Counted from the first letter of the stretch, positions 37,886 through 47,760 are shown. The stretch: 64,000 nt of DNA from Prochlorococcus marinus str. MIT 9314 (GCF_000760035.1 NZ_JNAO01000006.1:1-64000); one strand, 5' to 3'. Numbers and translations are program-made. Notes: generated by a model from the sequence alone, not told the origin.

Positions 37886-38710
37886 ATGAATTCTAAAAAC
37901 TATCATCAAAAAAAAAGATATGGACAACACTGGTTGGTAAATAAAAAAATATTAGAAAAAATTAAAGAAATTGCTGTTCTTAATGAAAATGACTTTATTT
38001 TAGAAATTGGTCCTGGTAAAGGAGCTTTAACATCTAAATTGTTAGATTCAGAAATTAAAAAATTACATGCAATTGAATTAGATAAAGATTTAATAAATTT
38101 ATTAAATGATAAATTCAATAATAATGATAAGTTTTCACTGCAGCAGGGAGATATTCTTTCTGTAAATTTAGATTCGATTAGTAAGAAGATTACAAAAGTG
38201 ATTGCAAATATTCCTTACAATATAACTGGCCCAATATTGGATATTTTCATAGGTCGATTGGGCATTATAAGAAACTATAATTACGAAAAAATAATTTTTT
38301 TAATGCAGAAAGACGTTGTAGATAGGATTTTGTCAAAAGAAGGTAGTCCCAATGCTGGTGCGCTTAGTATAAGAATGCAACTTTTATCAAAAATAAAAAG
38401 AATATGTGATGTGCCGCCCTCATCATTTAGTCCGCCTCCAAAAGTTTTTTCTTCTTTAGTAGTTTTCGAACCAATTAAAAATGAATTAAGATTAGATAAT
38501 AGTCTAGAAAAATATATAGATAAACTTCTTCGAATTTCATTTAATTCAAGAAGAAAAATGCTTAGAAATACCCTTAATTCAATACTTTCAAATGAAGAGA
38601 TAAATGAATTATCTGAATCTTCAAAAATTTGTTTTAATTTAAGACCACAAGATATTTCAATTGACCAATGGATTAAGCTTGCAGAAAATTGTATTAAAAT
38701 TAAAAAATAA
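37886..38710 (+). CDS. rsmA: 16S rRNA dimethyladenosine transferase RsmA (KsgA)
   Basis: Dimethylates A1518 and A1519 of 16S rRNA late in 30S assembly, 274 residues. The N-terminus [12 protein letters not shown] is the KsgA opening. The SAM motif is [10 protein letters not shown] (40-49) and the catalytic motif NIPYN (108-112). The C-terminal domain has [13 protein letters not shown]. ispE follows 12 bases later, the common rsmA-ispE pairing. Confidence 0.96.
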   Translation: MNSKNYHQKKRYGQHWLVNKKILEKIKEIAVLNENDFILEIGPGKGALTSKLLDSEIKKLHAIELDKDLINLLNDKFNNNDKFSLQQGDILSVNLDSISKKITKVIANIPYNITGPILDIFIGRLGIIRNYNYEKIIFLMQKDVVDRILSKEGSPNAGALSIRMQLLSKIKRICDVPPSSFSPPPKVFSSLVVFEPIKNELRLDNSLEKYIDKLLRISFNSRRKMLRNTLNSILSNEEINELSESSKICFNLRPQDISIDQWIKLAENCIKIKK

Positions 38711-38722
38711 AAATTTAAGTAT

Positions 38723-39658
38723 ATGCAAGATTTAGCTAAAAAGAAAATTAATATAAAATCTCCTGCCAAAATAAATTTGCACCTTGAAGTTATTGGTAAA
38801 AGAGAGGATGGATTTCATGAGTTAGCAATGATTATGCAAAATATCGATCTTGCTGATTATTTAGAATTTGAAATTAATAATGAAGGTTTAATTAAACTTG
38901 AGTCTGATTGTAATTATTTAAGCTTATCTGATGATAACTTAATTGTTAAATCGGCAAATCTATTAAGGAAAAAATCAAATATAGATTACGGTGCGAATAT
39001 ATTTTTAAGAAAAAATATCCCAATTGGCGCAGGATTAGCTGGTGGATCCAGTAATGCAGCAGCAACATTAATTGGTCTTAATAATTTATGGGATTTGAAA
39101 TTAGATCAAGAAACTTTATATTCATTAGCAACAACTTTAGGATCTGATATTCCCTTTTTTATAAATGGTGGTATTCAATTATGTTTTGGAAGAGGCGAAA
39201 TTTTGGAGAAATTAGATTCAACCCTTGAATATGGAGCAATTCTTTTAAAAAATCCCGATGTATCAGTATCAACTGCTGAAACTTATAAAAAATATAGTAA
39301 TAGATTTTGTGCTCAATATCTTACTGATAGAGAAAAGATTGAGAATATAAGAAAAAATTTAAGAGATAATGGTTTAAATAATTTAAATTTTGATAATCAA
39401 TATTTATCTATTAAAAATGATTTGCAGTTAGTTGTTGAAAATGAAAATGACTCTGTAAAGCAGGCATTATATTTACTCTCTAAATTAGAAAATTGTCTCA
39501 CATTTTCAATGAGTGGATCAGGCCCTACATGCTTTGCACTTTTTAAAGATATAGAGACTGCTAAAAAAGAATTAACTGCAAATTATAAATTGTTTAGAAA
39601 TAAAGGTTACGATGCCTGGGTTTGCACTTTCCTTGAAAAGGGAATAACATTCATTTAA
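38723..39658 (+). CDS. ispE: 4-diphosphocytidyl-2-C-methyl-D-erythritol kinase IspE
   Basis: GHMP kinase of the MEP isoprenoid pathway, 311 residues. SPAKINLHLEV near residue 13 and the ATP loop GAGLAGGSSNAAA (102-114) are diagnostic, as is SMSGSGPTCFAL near the C-terminus. The pathway supplies carotenoid, phytol and quinone precursors. dxs, its first enzyme, is at the right end of this window. Confidence 0.96.
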   Translation: MQDLAKKKINIKSPAKINLHLEVIGKREDGFHELAMIMQNIDLADYLEFEINNEGLIKLESDCNYLSLSDDNLIVKSANLLRKKSNIDYGANIFLRKNIPIGAGLAGGSSNAAATLIGLNNLWDLKLDQETLYSLATTLGSDIPFFINGGIQLCFGRGEILEKLDSTLEYGAILLKNPDVSVSTAETYKKYSNRFCAQYLTDREKIENIRKNLRDNGLNNLNFDNQYLSIKNDLQLVVENENDSVKQALYLLSKLENCLTFSMSGSGPTCFALFKDIETAKKELTANYKLFRNKGYDAWVCTFLEKGITFI

Positions 39659-39681
39659 ATTTTTTTTATTCAAATTTTATT

Positions 39682-39984
39682 GTGGCTGATAATAGTAATG
39701 AGATTATTGAAAAAAAAATTCCCGAAAAAGGACCATTAAATTTTATTGTAGGATCATTAACAAGTTTTCTATTATTTTTATTTTTTTATTTTTTAAGTAA
39801 TAAAATCGCAATTTATTTTTCAGTACATAAACCATCTAATTCTTCTGAAATAGTCCAAAATATTTCTTCTAGTATTAATACCTTAATAATTGGATTATCT
39901 TTTTTGCTAACTTTCTCATTTGCTTTTATAGGTATAGGACTTTTTATTGTATTTATTCGCAGTTTTTTTCTGAAGAAAAATTGA
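39682..39984 (+). CDS. DUF3082 family membrane protein, 100 aa
   Basis: Two hydrophobic helices (about 20-45 and 68-92) separated by a polar loop with the NISSSINTLIIGLSFL segment typical of DUF3082. GTG start at 39682. Cyanobacterial family of unknown role, often found downstream of ispE. The spacing to ispE is 23 bases. Confidence 0.78.
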   Translation: MADNSNEIIEKKIPEKGPLNFIVGSLTSFLLFLFFYFLSNKIAIYFSVHKPSNSSEIVQNISSSINTLIIGLSFLLTFSFAFIGIGLFIVFIRSFFLKKN

Positions 39985-40018
39985 ATTGCCAATATTATTA
40001 AGAAAATACTTTCTTTGA

Positions 40019-40114
40019 ATGTCTTTACATGACTTAGGCCTTTTAGTTCTTTTACTTTCGCCTGGAATGATTTTATCAATATTACTACTCATTACCTTCG
40101 CTGAAGGAGGTTGA
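40019..40114 (+). CDS. Tiny single-helix membrane protein, 31 aa
   Basis: ATG 40019 to TGA 40112-40114. The product is nearly all one helix (DLGLLVLLLSPGMILSILLL) with a short ITFAEGG tail. It lies between the DUF3082 gene and pdhB. Its composition and intact frame look like a photosynthetic small subunit or assembly peptide, but I cannot name it. At 31 codons the call stays tentative. Confidence 0.45.
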   Translation: MSLHDLGLLVLLLSPGMILSILLLITFAEGG

Positions 40115-40163
40115 ATTATTCAAAGTGGTAGGATTATATATGTGATTAATTAGGTAATTAATT

Positions 40164-41147
40164 GTGGCTGGAACATTATTATTTAATGCTTTGAAAGAGG
40201 CAATTGATGAAGAAATGGCAAATGATGTAAATGTTTGCGTTATGGGGGAAGATGTTGGTCAATATGGAGGATCTTATAAGGTAACTAAGGATTTATATGA
40301 AAAATATGGAGAGTTAAGAGTCTTAGATACTCCAATTGCAGAGAATAGTTTTACGGGTATGGCAGTTGGTGCAGCAATGACAGGCTTAAGACCAATAGTA
40401 GAAGGAATGAATATGGGTTTTTTGCTTTTGGCTTTTAATCAGATATCAAATAATATGGGTATGCTTAGATATACTAGTGGCGGCAATTATAAAATACCAG
40501 CAGTAGTTCGAGGACCTGGAGGAGTTGGTCGTCAACTTGGTGCTGAGCACAGTCAAAGACTTGAAGCATATTTTCATGCAGTTCCTGGCATCAAGATTGT
40601 TGCATGTAGTACACCCACAAATGCTAAAGGTTTAATGAAAGCAGCTATAAGAGATGATAATCCGGTTCTATTTTTCGAACATGTTCTTCTATACAATTTA
40701 TCTGAAGAATTACCTGAGGGTGATTATATTTGTGCTTTAGATCAGGCTGACGTTGTTAAAGAAGGAAAAGATATTACTTTATTGACTTATTCAAGAATGA
40801 GACATCACTGCCTTAAAGCTGTTGAAGAATTAGAAAAAAAAGGAATAGATGTTGAGTTAATAGATTTAATAAGTTTAAAACCATTTGATATGAAAACCAT
40901 CTCAAAATCAATAAGAAAAACAAATAAAGTAATTATTGTTGAAGAATGTATGAAGACTGGAGGTATTGGTGCAGAATTAATTGCTTTGATAACAGAAGAA
41001 TGTTTTGATGACCTTGATGCCCGACCAATTAGATTATCTAGTCAGGATATTCCTACTCCTTATAATGGAAATCTTGAGAACTTGACAATAATCCAACCAC
41101 ATCAAATAGTTGAAAAAGTTGAACACTTAATTAGTTGGAGTATATAG
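40164..41147 (+). CDS. pdhB: Pyruvate dehydrogenase E1 component beta subunit
   Basis: Thiamine-diphosphate-dependent E1 beta chain, 327 residues, for pyruvate to acetyl-CoA. It begins [20 protein letters not shown] after a GTG start. Family stretches are [37 protein letters not shown] and [16 protein letters not shown]. The alpha chain and E2/E3 are elsewhere. secD follows in 3 bases, a cyanobacterial pdhB-secD-secF arrangement. Confidence 0.95.
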   Translation: MAGTLLFNALKEAIDEEMANDVNVCVMGEDVGQYGGSYKVTKDLYEKYGELRVLDTPIAENSFTGMAVGAAMTGLRPIVEGMNMGFLLLAFNQISNNMGMLRYTSGGNYKIPAVVRGPGGVGRQLGAEHSQRLEAYFHAVPGIKIVACSTPTNAKGLMKAAIRDDNPVLFFEHVLLYNLSEELPEGDYICALDQADVVKEGKDITLLTYSRMRHHCLKAVEELEKKGIDVELIDLISLKPFDMKTISKSIRKTNKVIIVEECMKTGGIGAELIALITEECFDDLDARPIRLSSQDIPTPYNGNLENLTIIQPHQIVEKVEHLISWSI

Positions 41148-41150
41148 AAA

Positions 41151-42620
41151 ATGAAAAGAAGGCAAGGTTGGCTTTTTTTTATTATATTTCTACTTACTTT
41201 ATCTGTTTATCTATTAATAAATTATCCCTTACAGTTGGGATTGGATTTACAAGGGGGTTCTCAACTTACACTACAAATTATTAAAGAAGAAGGTAAGGTA
41301 ACAAGGGATGAACTTGAAGCAGTTAATTCGGTTATAGATAAGCGCGTTAACAATTTAGGAGTTTCTGAGTCTAATTTGCAAACCCTCGGAAGAGATCAAT
41401 TAATTTTAGAGTTGCCAGGTGAACAAAATCCATTAGTTGCTTCAAGGGTATTAGGTAAGACTGCTTTATTAGAATTCAGAACCCAAAAAGAAGGATCATC
41501 TACAGATTTAAAAACCCTGCAACTTCAGAGATTGAGTATTAAAGAATTAATAGAACAATATTCCTTTGCAGAAAAAAGTCAAAATGATGATAATTTCTTA
41601 AAAGTTATTCAAGATGATCTTAAAGATATAGAGCGAGAATTGAATTACTCATCTACTAGTAATGATTTATATGGGAAGTTAATTGAAATCAAAAAATATG
41701 TAGATAAAGAAATTACAAATTTATTTATTAAAACAGATTTATCTGGTAAGGATCTTATTAATGCAGGAAGGAGACAAGAACAAACAAATAGTAATTGGGA
41801 AGTTTTATTAACTTTTAGTAATTCAGGAGGTGATAAGTTCGCAGAAATTACAAAGTCAATTGCTGGTACTAATCAACTATTGGCTATCATTTTAGATGGT
41901 GAATCAATAAGTGAAGCCAGTGTTGGTAATCAGTTTGCTAGTACTGGAATTACAGGTGGATCAGCAACAATAAGCGGTAATTTTAGTGCTGAAAATGCTA
42001 GAGAATTAGAAGTTCAACTTAAAGGAGGCTCATTGCCATTGCCAATTGAAATAGTAGAAACTAACACAATAGGGGCTCTGTTGGGATCCAAAAATATTTT
42101 AAAAAGTCTTTATGCAGCTATTAGTGGGTTAATTTTTGTTGGTATTTTTATGATTTTGAATTATAGAATTCTAGGTTTTGTTTCAGTTCTTTCTCTAGTA
42201 CTTTATGGTTTTTTTAACTTGGCTCTATATTCTTTAATTCCTGTAACTTTGACTTTACCTGGAATATCTGGTCTTATACTTAGCATTGGTATGGCAGTTG
42301 ATGCAAACGTTTTAATATTTGAGAGAATTAGAGAAGAATTATATGAAGGTAATACTCTTACAAGATCTATTGATAGCGGTTTTCAAAGAGCTAATTCATC
42401 TATAGTTGATGGCCATATTACAACTCTTCTAAGTTGTTTTGTATTGTTTTTATTAGGAACAAATTTTGTTAAAGGTTTTGCAGCAACATTAGGTATTGGA
42501 GTCTTAATAAGCTTGTTTACCTCATTAAATTGTTCTAAAACTATCTTGAGATTTTTTATAACATATCAATCTTTCAGACAAAAAAATCTCTATCTACCCA
42601 GGAATAATTTTTCACAATAA
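41151..42620 (+). CDS. secD: Protein translocase subunit SecD
   Basis: 489-residue RND-like membrane protein that uses the proton gradient to pull exported proteins. The first helix is followed by GLDLQGGSQLTLQI, then a large periplasmic domain (about 50-300) and a C-terminal block of helices with GMAVDANVLIFERIREEL. In Prochlorococcus it would act at plasma and thylakoid membranes. secF follows 22 bases later. Confidence 0.95.
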   Translation: MKRRQGWLFFIIFLLTLSVYLLINYPLQLGLDLQGGSQLTLQIIKEEGKVTRDELEAVNSVIDKRVNNLGVSESNLQTLGRDQLILELPGEQNPLVASRVLGKTALLEFRTQKEGSSTDLKTLQLQRLSIKELIEQYSFAEKSQNDDNFLKVIQDDLKDIERELNYSSTSNDLYGKLIEIKKYVDKEITNLFIKTDLSGKDLINAGRRQEQTNSNWEVLLTFSNSGGDKFAEITKSIAGTNQLLAIILDGESISEASVGNQFASTGITGGSATISGNFSAENARELEVQLKGGSLPLPIEIVETNTIGALLGSKNILKSLYAAISGLIFVGIFMILNYRILGFVSVLSLVLYGFFNLALYSLIPVTLTLPGISGLILSIGMAVDANVLIFERIREELYEGNTLTRSIDSGFQRANSSIVDGHITTLLSCFVLFLLGTNFVKGFAATLGIGVLISLFTSLNCSKTILRFFITYQSFRQKNLYLPRNNFSQ

Positions 42621-42642
42621 ATTTTTTATTTTTAAATTTCCC

Positions 42643-43557
42643 ATGAAATTCAATCTTGAACTAATAAAAAATAAAAGAAAGATAATTGGTTTTTCAACTA
42701 TTCTTATTTTGTTAAGTCTTTTAGGAATTTTATATTCTACTTTTAATACTTCTTATAAGAAACCTATAAATTTAGGGATGGATTTTGTTGGGGGAAATGA
42801 ACTAAGAATAGAGAGAATTTGTAAGGAGGAATGTTCTAATTTTTCTCCTGATTCGGTTTTAGAAAATCTAAGAGAGAACTCTAAAAATAAAAACTTATTA
42901 AATAACATTAAATTACAATCCCAAAATAATAATAAATTGATTTCAATAAGAACACCTTATTTGAGTATCGAAGAATCAAATAATCTTATTAGTAATCTTG
43001 ACAATATTATTGGACCTCTTAATTATGAGAGTAAGGATTCAAGATTAATAGGTCCAAAGCTTGGAAAAAGATTACTTACTAATAGTGTTACTTCATTGTT
43101 AGTTTCTTTATTTGCAATTTCTTTATATATAACTATTAGATTTGATAAAAAATATGCATTATTTGCATTATTAGCTTTATTCCATGATTTATTAATTGTT
43201 TTCGGTATATTCTCTTGGTTGGGAATTATATTATCTGTCGAGGTAAATAGTTTATTTGCTGTGTCCTTGCTTACTATTGCTGGTTATTCAGTAAATGATA
43301 CTGTTGTTATTTTTGATAGAATTCGTGAAAATTTAAAATCAAAGAAAGAAGGCTATAACGAAACTATACAATTGTCAGTAAACGAATCATTTAGGAGAAC
43401 AACGTTTACCAGTATTACAACTCTAATCCCTTTATTAAGCATAATTTTGTTTGGATCTTATTCGCTATTTTGGTTTTCCTTAGCCTTATCATTAGGAATT
43501 ATAGTTGGAAGTTATTCAAGTATTTTATTGGCTCCATCTTTGTTGCTTAAAGACTGA
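42643..43557 (+). CDS. secF: Protein translocase subunit SecF
   Basis: 304 residues, partner of SecD. After the first helix comes the conserved GMDFVGGNELRI, then a short periplasmic domain and five helices with AGYSVNDTVVIFDRIREN, the SecF signature. The transport-linked Asp and Arg residues are present. Confidence 0.94.
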   Translation: MKFNLELIKNKRKIIGFSTILILLSLLGILYSTFNTSYKKPINLGMDFVGGNELRIERICKEECSNFSPDSVLENLRENSKNKNLLNNIKLQSQNNNKLISIRTPYLSIEESNNLISNLDNIIGPLNYESKDSRLIGPKLGKRLLTNSVTSLLVSLFAISLYITIRFDKKYALFALLALFHDLLIVFGIFSWLGIILSVEVNSLFAVSLLTIAGYSVNDTVVIFDRIRENLKSKKEGYNETIQLSVNESFRRTTFTSITTLIPLLSIILFGSYSLFWFSLALSLGIIVGSYSSILLAPSLLLKD

Positions 43558-43575
43558 GATTAGGAATCAAATTTT

Positions 43576-43755
43576 ATGAAATTGAATTACTATTTGATAA
43601 TTTTATTTTCTTTAGTATTAATAGATCTTTCTACTGAGCTAAGAATATTATTTGATCATTTTACTTTTAATTCACTATATTTTGCTATTGGTAAACATCC
43701 CTTAGCTTTCTTTATACTTTTTTCTTACCCATATTTATATAAAAAAATAAAGTAG
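43576..43755 (+). CDS. Small two-helix membrane protein downstream of secF, 59 aa
   Basis: ATG 43576 to TAG 43755. Two hydrophobic stretches (YYLIILFSLVLIDL and PLAFFILFSYPYLY) surround a polar centre (STELRILFDHFTFNS), and the tail is basic. It lies 18 bases after secF on the same strand, so it is likely co-transcribed. It converges on the AI-2E gene with a 3-base gap. Function unknown. Confidence 0.55.
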   Translation: MKLNYYLIILFSLVLIDLSTELRILFDHFTFNSLYFAIGKHPLAFFILFSYPYLYKKIK

Positions 43756-43758
43756 TTT

Positions 43759-44802
43759 TTAAATATCTTTAAATGTTTCTTTGATTAAAACCTGAATTAC
43801 TACAGCTAATGGAAGAGAAAGTATTAAGCCTAATGGCCCAAAAATGAAGGTAAATCCAAATTGTGATATTAATGTTAACCCAGGAAGTAAGTTTGCTTTT
43901 TTCTTCATAATAGATGGCATTATTATATAACTTTCAATATTTTGAATGATTACATATGCTCCTAAAACGGCTAGTGGTTTCCAAAAATTATCTAGTAGTG
44001 CAATTGAGATTGGAAATATCCCACTAATAACTGGACCTATATTTGGAATAATATTAAGAACCATAGCTATTAAAGCATTTGAGACAACATATTTAACGTC
44101 TAATATAGAAAGAACTATTAATGATAATAGACCTACTGATAATGAGCTTATGACCATAGAAAAGGTCCAATTTGCTAATGCGGTATTGCATTTTCCCAGA
44201 ATATTTCTAAATTTGTTACGATTGCTTTTTGGAATTAATAAAAGTATATTTTCTTTATATTGTTTTGGTTCAATAGAAATCATTAAACTCACTGCTAGTA
44301 CGAATATTAATTTCAAAAGACCTGAACCAAGATTGCCCGCTATATTTATTAAATTTTTAAAACTTTCTTGAATAGCTTTTGCAATAGTTGAGGCATCTGG
44401 AATAGTTACTACATTATTTATAAGACTGAAAATGTCTATAACATTTTCTGATTGTTCACCATACAATAAAACATTAAATTTATTCAGATTCGTATTAATC
44501 AAAATATTTATTTTTGACAAACCATTTGGAATATCAACTAGTATTTCATTGAATTCTTTTATAAACGGAGGCAATACAAGAATAAAAATAGTAGATACTA
44601 TTACTGATATAACAGTTAAGACAAGAAACAATGACAGGGGTCTGGGAATTTTCAAACCCTTTTGTATTTGATTACATAAATTACATACAATATTTGAAAT
44701 TACTAAGGAACAAATTATTAATAGGAGAAAATCTCTTAGAGTCCAAACTATTAACGAAGTTATTAAAATAACTACTAACTTGAAATATGATGAACTACTC
44801 AA
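43759..44802 (-). CDS. AI-2E transporter family (PerM/YdiK-like) membrane protein
   Basis: 347 residues with about eight helices. The central region with a long amphipathic stretch and the C-terminal GPLGLILSLPLAVVIQVLIKE are typical of the AI-2E/PerM family (UPF0118). Members export signals, fold into decameric channels or exchange ions. The substrate here is unknown. psb28 lies 13 bases upstream on the same strand. Confidence 0.85.
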   Translation of the reverse strand: MSSSSYFKLVVILITSLIVWTLRDFLLLIICSLVISNIVCNLCNQIQKGLKIPRPLSLFLVLTVISVIVSTIFILVLPPFIKEFNEILVDIPNGLSKINILINTNLNKFNVLLYGEQSENVIDIFSLINNVVTIPDASTIAKAIQESFKNLINIAGNLGSGLLKLIFVLAVSLMISIEPKQYKENILLLIPKSNRNKFRNILGKCNTALANWTFSMVISSLSVGLLSLIVLSILDVKYVVSNALIAMVLNIIPNIGPVISGIFPISIALLDNFWKPLAVLGAYVIIQNIESYIIMPSIMKKKANLLPGLTLISQFGFTFIFGPLGLILSLPLAVVIQVLIKETFKDI

Positions 44803-44815
44803 TTTTCAAAATATC

Positions 44816-45169
44816 CTACTTCTTTTCAGAATATCCTAACCCATTTGATTTGGCATAACTATTTGCAAACCTCATAAATCTATCAAAGTCAGATGTGTTC
44901 TTCCAAATATATACTGCCTCTAAAAATATTGGTTCTCCATCAACAAACTTTACTTTAACTTCCCTAGTTAATATTTCACCTTCTGAGTCAATCATACGCA
45001 TACCTGTAATTTCACCGTCTGTAATTGAAGATAACGCCTGAGGTTTTTCGAACAAAAATAAAGCTTGGCCGGTGGTACCATCCTTACTCCTAGTGAGTCT
45101 TATTTCAGGAACTACAGGTTCATCGGTTCCTTCATAAAATTGTATTTTTGCAGTTTTATTTGCTGTCAT
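44816..45169 (-). CDS. psb28: Photosystem II assembly factor Psb28
   Basis: 117-residue soluble protein that binds the stromal side of PSII assembly intermediates near CP47 and cytochrome b559. The family core is visible in [31 protein letters not shown] and [17 protein letters not shown]. It is normal in length and close to other cyanobacterial Psb28-1 proteins. Confidence 0.95.
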   Translation of the reverse strand: MTANKTAKIQFYEGTDEPVVPEIRLTRSKDGTTGQALFLFEKPQALSSITDGEITGMRMIDSEGEILTREVKVKFVDGEPIFLEAVYIWKNTSDFDRFMRFANSYAKSNGLGYSEKK

Positions 45170-45228
45170 AATGTTAGTTTAATAATTTATTATTTTAGGA
45201 AATATTTTTCAAATTCGTTTGTAGTTAT

Positions 45229-46269
45229 TTATAAAACATTATTTACTAACTCTAGAATACTGTCATCATATTTTTTGTCGGTTAAATCTAATATCTTTAT
45301 ATTTGTTTTACCAATCTTCTCATATTCATAACATTTATCGTAATAATCTAGAACTGATTTGCAAACTAAGTCCCATCTCTCATTATTAATTGATTCGAGA
45401 GCTATTTTTGTTCTTTGTGGTCCTAATCTTTTTTTAATCCTTAATACAGATTCTTGGAGTTCTTCTTTCTTAAAAACACTATATGTATCTATCAACTGAT
45501 CTAACCTATTAGATTCGCTCCTTATAATTTCTATTCTCCTTGAATTTTTCATCTGATTGAAGAATTCATGAGGTATTTTGCATTTGCCTATATTTGCACT
45601 TTCAGCTTCTACAAAAATATTATTAGAGATTTTAAAGGAATTTAATTTTTCTGCAATTTTATTTTCAAATTGTTCATTTGATGGTTGTTCTTTCATTCCT
45701 AAACCTCCAAATGTACTTCCTCTATGACAAGCAAATCCTTCAAGGTCAATAGTTTGATATTTATATTTCTCTAGTAACGATAATAATCTTGTCTTTCCTG
45801 TTCCTGTTTTTCCTCCAATAACTACTAAGTTCAACTTTTTTGAGAAAATATCTAATACCCATTTTCTATATATTTTGTATCCTCCCTTAAGTGTTATTGG
45901 TTTTAACTTATATTTTTCTAATAGCCAAGCAATGCTTTGTGAACGCATTCCTCCTCTAGAGCAATATATTCTGATAAAAAATTCATTATTTTTTTTAGCA
46001 ATAGTTTTATCAGACTCAATACTCATGAATATATTATCAAGAAGTAATTCCATTTTTTTTTCAAAAAAATTTAATCCCTCTATGACTGCTTTTTTTCTTC
46101 CTTCTTTTTTATAAATCGTTCCAATTATGGATCTCTCCTCATTATCAAATAGTGGAATGTTAATAGAATTAGGCAGGTGTCCTTTATAATATTCACTCGG
46201 GCTTCTAACATCTATAAGTGGTCCTTTAAAACTTCTAAATTTCTCTAGTTCTTTTCTTTTGAAATACAT
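45229..46269 (-). CDS. mnmH: tRNA 2-selenouridine synthase MnmH (SelU)
   Basis: 346 residues: N-terminal rhodanese domain (DVRSPSEYYKGHLPNSINIP) with Cys103 in YCSRGGMRSQS, then a P-loop GGKTGTGKT (152-160) in a C-terminal kinase-like domain. The family swaps sulfur for selenium in wobble 2-thiouridine, with a geranylated intermediate. No selD is in the window. It diverges from the GUN4 gene over 35 bases. Confidence 0.9.
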   Translation of the reverse strand: MYFKRKELEKFRSFKGPLIDVRSPSEYYKGHLPNSINIPLFDNEERSIIGTIYKKEGRKKAVIEGLNFFEKKMELLLDNIFMSIESDKTIAKKNNEFFIRIYCSRGGMRSQSIAWLLEKYKLKPITLKGGYKIYRKWVLDIFSKKLNLVVIGGKTGTGKTRLLSLLEKYKYQTIDLEGFACHRGSTFGGLGMKEQPSNEQFENKIAEKLNSFKISNNIFVEAESANIGKCKIPHEFFNQMKNSRRIEIIRSESNRLDQLIDTYSVFKKEELQESVLRIKKRLGPQRTKIALESINNERWDLVCKSVLDYYDKCYEYEKIGKTNIKILDLTDKKYDDSILELVNNVL

Positions 46270-46304
46270 GGATAGTTTTTATTTTTTTAGATTGATTTTT
46301 TAAA

Positions 46305-47024
46305 ATGAATAACAAAGAACAAGATAACTATAATAATGCTACATTAGATTTGATAAAAAAATTTGTAGATTCCAATCAAAGGAAAAGAATAAATTCATTA
46401 ACTCAAATAGAATCTGAAGTCGAAAATATTTTTAATCTTGGCCCTTTATTGTTTGATATATTTGATAGTGATGGAGATGACTGGGCTGCTGGTTGGATAT
46501 TGCAAGTTTTAAAAAAATTTAAGCCTGAATTCTTTGAAAACTCAAAATTCAATAATTGGTTTAATACATATTCAGATATTGATATTAATTATGAAGAGTT
46601 GCAATTGATGTTGGTTGAGCAAAAATTTGAAGAGGCAGATAGATTAACAAGTTCCTATTTACGAAAATTAGCTGGAAAATTAGCTGAAAAACGTGGATAT
46701 GTTTTCTATAGTGAAGTTAGGAATATGTCAGGTAAAGATCTAGCAACAATTGATCGATTATGGAATATTTATTCTACTGGTAGATTTGGATTCTCAATTC
46801 AGGCAAAGATATTAAAATCAGTAGGGAAAAAATATGAATTAATGTGGCCCAAAATAGGTTGGAAAAAAGAGGGCTTATGGACTAGATATCCTGGATCTTT
46901 TTGCTGGTCATTGGATGCTCCTGATGGACATATGCCATTAATAAATCAACTAAGAGGAGTAAGACTTATGGACTCTATCTTACGACATCCTGCTATAGCA
47001 GAGAGACATAATAATATTCTTTAA
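46305..47024 (+). CDS. GUN4-domain protein (magnesium chelatase regulator)
   Basis: 239 residues. An N-terminal helical bundle (about 1-95, with LFDSDGDDWAAGW-like repeats) precedes the GUN4 core: YEELQLMLVEQKFEEADRLT, then DRLWNIYSTGRFGFSIQ, and the loop ending SLDAPDGHMPLINQLRG. GUN4 binds protoporphyrin and stimulates Mg-chelatase, the entry to chlorophyll synthesis. Several GUN4 paralogues exist in cyanobacteria, so the exact copy is not certain. Confidence 0.88.
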   Translation: MNNKEQDNYNNATLDLIKKFVDSNQRKRINSLTQIESEVENIFNLGPLLFDIFDSDGDDWAAGWILQVLKKFKPEFFENSKFNNWFNTYSDIDINYEELQLMLVEQKFEEADRLTSSYLRKLAGKLAEKRGYVFYSEVRNMSGKDLATIDRLWNIYSTGRFGFSIQAKILKSVGKKYELMWPKIGWKKEGLWTRYPGSFCWSLDAPDGHMPLINQLRGVRLMDSILRHPAIAERHNNIL

Positions 47025-47071
47025 ATGAGGTATTTAATAAGTTAGAATTAAAATAGTGTAAAAATATTATT

Positions 47072-47506
47072 ATGTCCTTATTTCGGGGCAAAAATATTTT
47101 AAAAAAATTTTTTAAAAGACCAAAGATTAACTGGTCAAACTACGAATTCGAATCATCATTACAGTTAAATGAATTTGTCGATCAATTATTAGAACCTATT
47201 AAAAATTCTCAATCAAGCTATCTAATAAAACTTGGTTTACATGAAGCTCTAGTTAACGCAGTAAAACATGGAAATAAATTAGATCCTAAAAAAAATATTA
47301 GAGTGAGAAGAATAATTACTCCTAATTGGTGTGTTTGGCAAATTCAAGATCAAGGTAATGGTTTAGAAATAAAAAAAAGAGACTACAAATTACCAAAAAA
47401 AATAAGTAGTGTAAATGGCCGTGGACTTTATATTATTAATGAATGTTTTGATGATATTAGATGGAGTAGTAAAGGCAATAGGCTTCAGTTGGCTTTAAAA
47501 AGGTGA
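47072..47506 (+). CDS. Anti-sigma regulatory factor, HATPase_c kinase
   Basis: 144 residues of GHKL fold like RsbW/SpoIIAB. The N box is GLHEALVNAVKHGNKLDP, followed by IQDQGNGLEI and a G box GRGLYIINECFD. Such kinases phosphorylate a STAS antagonist, like the one at 22760-23122, and hold a sigma factor. The 3' end overlaps the opposing small gene by 22 bases. Confidence 0.85.
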   Translation: MSLFRGKNILKKFFKRPKINWSNYEFESSLQLNEFVDQLLEPIKNSQSSYLIKLGLHEALVNAVKHGNKLDPKKNIRVRRIITPNWCVWQIQDQGNGLEIKKRDYKLPKKISSVNGRGLYIINECFDDIRWSSKGNRLQLALKR

Positions 47507-47748
47507 TTTTTACTAGGGCAAGGTTGATCTACATTAATTTCTTTTAACCATTTAATACTTTCTTCTATATACTGAATAGTCTCCTTCTCATTACAAGAAA
47601 TAATTAAATGGCATAATCCAGCCGAAATTAGTTCTGCAGATCGTTTATATTTATTTCCTTTATCTTTATGCCATTTAGAATGATCAATCTTTAATTTGTC
47701 ATTAAGACTTTGAACAAGCTGAATAGTATCTTTATCCCAATAAGTCAT
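47485..47748 (-). CDS. Conserved cyanobacterial protein, 87 aa (DUF6439-like)
   Basis: Helical soluble protein starting MTYWDKDTIQLVQSLNDKL, with KYKRSAELISAGLCHLIISC and a C-terminal VDQPCPSKNH. I associate this pattern with a small cyanobacterial family, possibly DUF6439, without certainty. No catalytic motif is evident. It overlaps the end of the anti-sigma gene and follows the methyltransferase gene by 12 bases. Confidence 0.65.
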   Translation of the reverse strand: MTYWDKDTIQLVQSLNDKLKIDHSKWHKDKGNKYKRSAELISAGLCHLIISCNEKETIQYIEESIKWLKEINVDQPCPSKNHLFKAN

Positions 47749-47760
47749 AGAAGTTTTTAT

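Noticed and set aside
38281-38769. 162-codon frame on the minus strand across rsmA and ispE
   Set aside because: It spans the junction of two well-supported genes on the other strand and its product is a compositional shadow.
43946-44371. 141-codon plus-strand frame opposite the AI-2E family gene
   Set aside because: The minus-strand gene has the expected membrane topology. The opposite frame does not look like a protein.
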